Of a stretch of DNA of 36,355 nucleotides, positions 32,852 through 36,355 are shown in pieces. The position numbers and the translations under genes are program-made. Location of the stretch: contig CALVPE010000025.1 of assembly GCA_944350485.1 (NCBI GenBank), forward strand, positions 1-36,355, read 5' to 3'. Under the pieces are notes generated by a model. The model did not search any database, was not told the origin of the DNA, and worked only from the letters and a program-made list of their open reading frames with translations. Position 1 is the stretch's first letter, and each line of letters starts with the position of its first letter. Source of the stretch: an uncultured Bacilli bacterium (GTDB lineage Bacteria > Bacillota_I > Bacilli_A > RF39 > UBA660).

Positions 32852-32876
32852 TTTCACTTTTTTTAAAGATATATAC
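32852..32876 (-). promoter_or_regulatory. Possible sigma-G/sigma-F-type promoter of the gerK operon
   Basis: Minus strand GTATA (32872-32876), an 18-bp spacer, then AATAATA, one mismatch from the forespore -10 pattern CATnnTA. No good vegetative promoter is seen. Very AT-rich context makes chance matches likely. Confidence 0.35.
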
Positions 32877-32880
32877 TAAG

Positions 32881-33047
32881 ACTTGGTTAGTAATTTCAAA
32901 AATTTTTTTAATTTTTTGTTCTTTTTTGTTTAAAAATAAAGAAAATTACAAAATACTAAAAAAATGCCTTTGCAAATCCATATGAGATAAGAAATTAATT
33001 TTTTTTTAAAATTTTTCAAAATACAAAAAAAATGATTATATTATATA
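32881..33047. other. AT-rich intergenic stretch between gerKA and the hairpin element
   Basis: Homopolymer-rich A/T sequence; a weak -35/-10 pair (TTTTCA near 33013, TATATT near 33037) could start a short transcript at the hairpin element. No frame. Confidence 0.35.
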
Positions 33048-33109
33048 TGAGGGACAAAAATATGAAATAAAATAGCATATTTTACTACCAACCATGTCCC
33101 TCACTTTTT
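33048..33109 (+). ncRNA. Structured hairpin element, possible small RNA or terminator-like element
   Basis: TGAGGGACA (33048-33056) pairs perfectly with TGTCCCTCA (33095-33103). Inside it AAAATATG (33057-33064) pairs with CATATTTT (33076-33083), stacking directly on the outer stem and leaving an 11-base bulge ACTACCAACCA on the 3' side. Five T follow (33105-33109). This is the only GC-rich stem in the divergent region. It may be a small RNA ending in its own terminator, or a remnant of a mobile repeat; I do not recognise the family. Confidence 0.45.
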
Positions 33110-33114
33110 AAATA

Positions 33115-33123
33115 TGATATACT
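33115..33123 (+). promoter_or_regulatory. Extended -10 promoter of the RlmD-like gene
   Basis: TGATATACT (TGn plus TATACT at 33118-33123), 20 bases before the start codon. The -35 position falls in the right arm of the hairpin element. Confidence 0.6.
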
Positions 33124-33143
33124 AAATATTAGTTGAGGTATTT

Positions 33144-34322
33144 ATGAAAATTAAAATAATTGATTTAGATGATTTAGGAAATGGTTTAACAAAAATAGAT
33201 AATAAAGTTTGTTTTGTTAAAAGAGGTTTAGTAGGAGAAGTATTAGATATTGATTTAAGGAAGGAAAAGAAAAGTTATTGTGATGCTAATATAAAAAAAA
33301 TAATTGAAGCAAGTTCTAACCGAGTAGTTCCTCTTTGCAAATATTATGATCAATGTGGAGGTTGTAATTTTTTACATACTAGCTTTGAAATTGAAAGAAA
33401 GTTTAAAGAAGATAAAAGTTATCGGTTTTTAAAAGCTTGTCATGGCTTTTATAAGACAAAAGAATTAAGATACCGAAATAAAGTAACTTTTCATGTTTTA
33501 AATGGAGAAATAGGTTATTATGAAGAAAAAACAAATTCTTTGGTTAAAATAGATTATTGTTATTTATTAGAAGATAAGATTAATCAAGTTTTAAAAATTT
33601 TTTTAGAAAACAAAGATTCTTATTTTAATGGTCAAATTGTAATTAGAGTAAATTATTTAGAAGAAACTTTAGTTATTATTGATGGCTTTTATCGAAAAAT
33701 TATGAAAATTAAAGAAAGTAGTTTAGTTGATAATTTAATTAATAACGATCAAGTTTTAAAAGGAAAAAGTTATTTTTTAGAAAATATTTTAGGTTATCAA
33801 TTTAAAGTAAGTTATAAATCTTTTTTTCAAGTAAATAGGTTAGGTTTGGAAGCTATTTTTAAGATTTTAAAAGAATTTTTAGAAGATAAAAATATTAACA
33901 TAGCTTTAGATCTTTATAGTGGGACAAGTGTTTTAGGAGTATTAACTTCTAAGTATGCTAAATTGGTTTTAAGTGTTGAAGTCAATAAGTTAGCAACTAA
34001 TGATGCTAAAGAAAATAGAAGACTAAATAAGATTAATAATTTAAAAGTTATTAATGGTAAAGTTGAGGATTATATTGATAGTTTTAAAAATATTGATTTA
34101 GTTATTGTTGATCCTGCGAGACGTGGTCTTGATAAGAAAACAATTGATTATTTAAAGATTATAAAAGCCAAATATTTAATTTATATAGCTTGTTCAATGG
34201 ATTCTTTAAAAAGAGATTTAGTCTTTTTAGAAGATATTTATCAAAATAAAAAAATTTATTTAGTGGATATGTTTCCAAGAACTAATAAAGTTGAATGTGT
34301 TTGTTTACTAAACTTGCGTTAA
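33144..34322 (+). CDS. 23S rRNA / tRNA uracil-C5 methyltransferase (RlmD/RumA/TrmA family)
   Basis: 392-residue SAM-dependent methyltransferase making 5-methyluridine in RNA. N-terminal TRAM-like domain (IKIIDLDDLGNGLTKID), then an iron-sulphur cysteine set CKYYDQCGGC with a further Cys in DYCYLL. The Rossmann SAM motif is ALDLYSGTSVLGV, substrate-site VIVDPARRGLDKKTID follows, the catalytic Cys is in IACSMDSLKRDL, and the end is FPRTNKVECVCLLNLR. Somewhat shorter than the common 450 residues. GAGGT lies before the ATG. The family has several specificities (U747, U1939, tRNA U54), not separable here. Its last ten codons recur at 36106, and the 3' end of this gene type is a known integration site for mobile elements in Firmicutes. 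Confidence 0.92.
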   Translation: MKIKIIDLDDLGNGLTKIDNKVCFVKRGLVGEVLDIDLRKEKKSYCDANIKKIIEASSNRVVPLCKYYDQCGGCNFLHTSFEIERKFKEDKSYRFLKACHGFYKTKELRYRNKVTFHVLNGEIGYYEEKTNSLVKIDYCYLLEDKINQVLKIFLENKDSYFNGQIVIRVNYLEETLVIIDGFYRKIMKIKESSLVDNLINNDQVLKGKSYFLENILGYQFKVSYKSFFQVNRLGLEAIFKILKEFLEDKNINIALDLYSGTSVLGVLTSKYAKLVLSVEVNKLATNDAKENRRLNKINNLKVINGKVEDYIDSFKNIDLVIVDPARRGLDKKTIDYLKIIKAKYLIYIACSMDSLKRDLVFLEDIYQNKKIYLVDMFPRTNKVECVCLLNLR

Positions 34323-34538
34323 ATCCTTATAAAATAAGGGATAATCAATACATAGGGTATTAAAAAAGTCAAAAAAATAGAAAATAATAGCAGATTTTTA
34401 AGAAAAAAACACGAAAAAATATGATAGGGTGTTTTAGTAGTATATGTTTCCACATACAAGGTTTAGTGGTATTGGTTGACTAATACAATCATATAATTTA
34501 AAGTATAATTTTATTTAATGGATAATGGAGTTATCGTT
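34290..34538 (+). repeat. Long direct repeat, copy 1 (methyltransferase 3' tip plus leader)
   Basis: Starts with the codons for VECVCLLNLR at the end of the methyltransferase gene and continues about 215 bases into non-coding DNA. Contains a CCTTAT-AAA-ATAAGG hairpin after the stop codon, a small ATAC/GTAT stem, a perfectly conserved 89-base core (34415-34503), and ends in GATAATGGAGTTATCGTT. Matches 36106-36355 at an offset of 1816-1817 bases. Confidence 0.9.
34415..34503 (+). other. 89-base conserved non-coding core, copy 1
   Basis: Identical base for base to 36232-36320. Holds the stems GTATATGT-TTCC-ACATAC and GTATT-(8 bases)-AATAC, an internal near-repeat (GTTTTAGTAGTATATG against GGTTTAGTGGTATTGG), TTGACT (34476-34481) and TATAAT (34492-34497). 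The last two are only 10 bases apart, too close for a normal promoter pair. It could be a promoter/leader, a structured RNA or a recombination site. Confidence 0.7.
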
Positions 34539-34941
34539 ACTCAAAAGAGAAAAATAAAGATAGTCGATTATGAATTAAAAATAATTATAAAAGTTTTAGA
34601 AGTATATTCTTCGTTTGCACCGAGGTGTTGAAAGATAGTAAAGAACACTTCAAAATATCACTGTCAAAGTTAGAAGATTTATTTACAACGAAGAAGATAT
34701 AATTGATACTAATTAGAAAAATCATTTGCTTATAAAATGGATTGGATTCAATGAAATGTTAGGGAAAAACTATTGCTTTTGAAACTTCCCACAACTTGGA
34801 GGTAAGTTAAATGAAAGTGCTTCAATTACTAGTAAAAAAACGAACATAGTTTAACTCAAGTGAGAATATTTATAAGAATAACTGAATTGATATTGAAATT
34901 GTTAGAATTAGTTGATATAAAAATTGGATTTAAAAATATGA
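34539..34941. other. Non-coding or decayed sequence between repeat copy 1 and the orphan gene
   Basis: Only short broken frames: one ending APRC at 34631 and, in another frame, a coding-like stretch KDSKEHFKISLSKLEDLF that stops at about 34700. A 12-codon frame at 34811-34849 (MKVLQLLVKKRT) has a strong TTGGAGGT site upstream. It may hold remains of an earlier gene; no homology can be named. Confidence 0.35.
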
Positions 34942-34947
34942 TATAAT
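34942..34947 (+). promoter_or_regulatory. -10 box of the orphan gene
   Basis: TATAAT with TG one base upstream (ATGATATAATG), about 44 bases before ATG 34991. No -35 at standard spacing. Confidence 0.55.
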
Positions 34948-34990
34948 GTTATTAAATAATGATGTGTTGATATCTAGGAGGATTAATAAT

Positions 34991-35950
34991 ATGTTTAATA
35001 CAAATTATATAAAAACAATTATTACAAAGTTTTTAAAGGCATCTGATAAAACTTTGAGACAAAATATGCAATTACAACAATTATATGACTCAAATGATTA
35101 TTATGAAATGCTTATGCTATTACAAGAATATAATTTATCTCAAACGATGCCTTTTTTAGCATGTGGTATGAGTTGCTATTTTAACAATCAAGTTAATGAA
35201 AATGGATTGTCAAACTTAAAACTTTCTGATCAAGATATTGAAGACGCAAAATTTATTGCTTCATGTTTTGGAAAATTAATAAACTATTCTGATAATAATT
35301 TATCAACTTTATATACAACACTTTTAGGGACAACTGAATTTAATTATGGTATGCAAACTTTTCCAGCAGGAATTTTTGAAGATGTTTTTCAATGTTCTCC
35401 AGATCATAGTTTACCAATTCCACCTATTGTTGGTGAAAGTGAATCAGATTATTATTGTAGAGTTTTAGATTATCAAATTTCTCAATTTGGTAACTTCCCA
35501 TTAGAAAAAAGAAATGAAGCATTAAATAGAGCAAAAAGATTATCAAATAATTTCTGTAAAGGTAAAAATAGAATTTACTTAATACCATTTGAAAATGTAT
35601 TAAGTAATAAGGCAAGTTTTGGTGATGTTAAGGGATTAAGAGATGGAAAACTGAGTGGTGAAGAGCTGAAGTTAAAATTAGATAAATTGTATAGTTTTGA
35701 ACAATTACTACAAGCATTTGATGTTTCCATTAATAATGGAATTAATTTTTATGTTGATCCTAATATGACAAGTGAATATGGAATTGCAATATATGGAAAT
35801 ATTGCTAGTAAAGGTACATCTTTTTTTGAAATTGATCGAATATATAATATAGTTCAAAGAAAAGCTAGAAATATGGGATATATTGATGGTGATATCATAC
35901 CTAATGATTTAGATTTAAGTATACAGGAAAATAACAGACTAAAAAAATAA
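34991..35950 (+). CDS. Orphan cytosolic protein between the long repeats
   Basis: 319 residues from ATG 34991, chosen for AGGAGG at 34976-34981; an in-frame ATG at 34946 precedes that site. Mostly helical and polar, no signal peptide or membrane helix. It has six cysteines in all. A central segment TFPAGIFEDVFQCSPDHSLPIPPIVGESESDYYCRVLDYQ has Pro-rich character, and the C-terminal half ends GYIDGDIIPNDLDLSIQENNRLKK. No family recognised. It is the only complete gene between two copies of a long direct repeat anchored at the 3' tip of the methyltransferase gene, so it is probably cargo of an integrated element or cassette. Confidence 0.75.
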   Translation: MFNTNYIKTIITKFLKASDKTLRQNMQLQQLYDSNDYYEMLMLLQEYNLSQTMPFLACGMSCYFNNQVNENGLSNLKLSDQDIEDAKFIASCFGKLINYSDNNLSTLYTTLLGTTEFNYGMQTFPAGIFEDVFQCSPDHSLPIPPIVGESESDYYCRVLDYQISQFGNFPLEKRNEALNRAKRLSNNFCKGKNRIYLIPFENVLSNKASFGDVKGLRDGKLSGEELKLKLDKLYSFEQLLQAFDVSINNGINFYVDPNMTSEYGIAIYGNIASKGTSFFEIDRIYNIVQRKARNMGYIDGDIIPNDLDLSIQENNRLKK

Positions 35951-36105
35951 GCCTAATGTCAATTAAGAATATTAGAATTAGAGTAGAAGTAGAAAAGTAA
36001 ACTATACATAACACACATTATACTATATTACAATGTATATTATGAAGTAGACAGTTACACCAATACATATCAAAACCAACTAGTAATAATATACAAACAA
36101 GGCAT
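35951..36105. other. Intergenic sequence after the orphan gene
   Basis: No clear terminator. A 14-codon frame (MSIKNIRIRVEVEK, 35956-36000) lacks a ribosome site. Richer in CA/AC steps than the rest of the window. Ends where repeat copy 2 begins. Confidence 0.35.
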
Positions 36106-36138
36106 GTGGAGTGTGTGTGCTTACTTAACTTGTGTTAA
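36106..36138 (+). pseudogene. Remnant of the 3' tip of an RlmD/RumA-type gene
   Basis: In frame the bases encode VECVCLLNLC and TAA (36136-36138), preceded by codons for TRH; RT-x-HVECV is the family's usual ending. The identical position in the intact gene reads NKVECVCLLNLR. Similarity begins at this point and not upstream, as expected for an attachment-site remnant rather than a whole-gene copy. Confidence 0.75.
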
Positions 36139-36355
36139 ACCCTATAAAATAAGGGAAAATCAACTATACAAATGGTATAAAAAAAGTCAAAAAAATGGTT
36201 GAAATAGCAAAATTTTATAAAAAAATACCACAAAAATATGATAGGGTGTTTTAGTAGTATATGTTTCCACATACAAGGTTTAGTGGTATTGGTTGACTAA
36301 TACAATCATATAATTTAAAGCATAATCTTATTTAACAGATGATGGAGGTATCATT
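36106..36355 (+). repeat. Long direct repeat, copy 2 (runs to the window end)
   Basis: Same order as copy 1: gene tip, CCCTAT/ATAAGGG hairpin (the stem is kept although bases differ), ATAC/GTAT stem, the 89-base identical core (36232-36320) and a tail ending GATGATGGAGGTATCATT. That tail carries a perfect GGAGGT ribosome site 6 bases from the window edge, suggesting that another gene starts immediately outside. Confidence 0.9.

Noticed and set aside
34415-34503. CRISPR repeat or tracrRNA, suggested by GTTTTAG in the core
   Set aside because: Only two copies 1.8 kb apart, no spacer-repeat periodicity and no cas gene in the window; the resemblance is limited to a few bases.
34518-34631. 37-codon frame starting in repeat copy 1
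   Set aside because: No ribosome site, and the start codon is not kept in repeat copy 2 (ACAG in place of ATGG).
1-36355. Mycoplasma-type genetic code (TGA as Trp), suggested by the extreme AT content
   Set aside because: Trp is encoded by TGG throughout and TGA ends several intact genes (rsmE, gerKA, the acidic membrane protein); sporulation and sortase genes also argue against it.

Overview
The window is a stretch of chromosome from a very AT-rich, anaerobic, fermentative, Gram-positive-type bacterium. I estimate roughly 25-28% GC by eye; it was not computed. It carries pyruvate:ferredoxin oxidoreductase and pyruvate formate-lyase with its activase, a sortase with a wall-anchored thioester adhesin, a glmS ribozyme and a GerA-family spore germination operon. 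TGG encodes Trp and TGA is a real stop (for example at the ends of rsmE and gerKA), so this is the standard bacterial code and not a Mycoplasma code. A gut-associated, spore-forming low-GC Bacillota lineage fits best; I cannot place it further.

Layout. 1-1573: the 3' part of a large cell-surface protein whose C-terminal lectin-like segment contains a striking GC-rich, adenine-poor patch. 1725-4268 (minus strand): pyruvate kinase, a degenerate deacetylase-like membrane protein and ribosomal protein L28. 4641-6772: an operon of HAD nucleotidase, 16S rRNA methyltransferase RsmE and an acidic membrane protein. 6963-9880: a small unknown protein behind a structured leader, MtaB, a dCMP deaminase and a membrane-anchored protein. 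10028-15186: PriA, then pyruvate formate-lyase and its activating enzyme. 15689-19924: an unknown protein, then PFOR. 20121-23591: a surface locus of thioester/SpaA adhesin, sortase and polytopic membrane protein. 23601-26529: a CmpB-type membrane protein, glmS with its ribozyme and a small membrane protein. 26707-29639: a VUT-family transporter, HU, CCA-adding enzyme and an anchored unknown. 29640-32825 (minus): a compact gerK-like operon in the order A-C-B. 33144-34322: an RlmD/RumA-type RNA methyltransferase. 34290-36355: a duplicated module made of the 3' tip of that gene plus a conserved non-coding leader, enclosing an orphan gene.

How it works together. Pyruvate kinase, PFL/PflA and PFOR form a pyruvate node for anaerobic fermentation. 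L28, RsmE, MtaB, CCA transferase and RlmD serve translation and RNA modification. GlmS feeds wall amino sugars under ribozyme feedback. The adhesin, sortase and diversified surface protein form the outer interface.

Most interesting. (1) The GC-rich patch at 1379-1505 has the hallmarks of a variable region of a diversity-generating retroelement (DGR): about 57% GC in a surrounding of under 30%, about 13% A, codons nearly all ending in C or T, in a C-terminal lectin-like surface domain, with a GC-only run and a small dyad at its 3' side. The reverse transcriptase and template repeat are not in this window. (2) The 3' end of the RumA-type gene, a known integration hot spot in other Firmicutes, is repeated 1.8 kb downstream together with a leader containing 89 perfectly conserved non-coding bases. 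This suggests an integrated element or an array of gene cassettes. (3) A structured hairpin element lies in the gerKA/rlmD divergent region. Many terminators overlap the stop codon of the gene they end.
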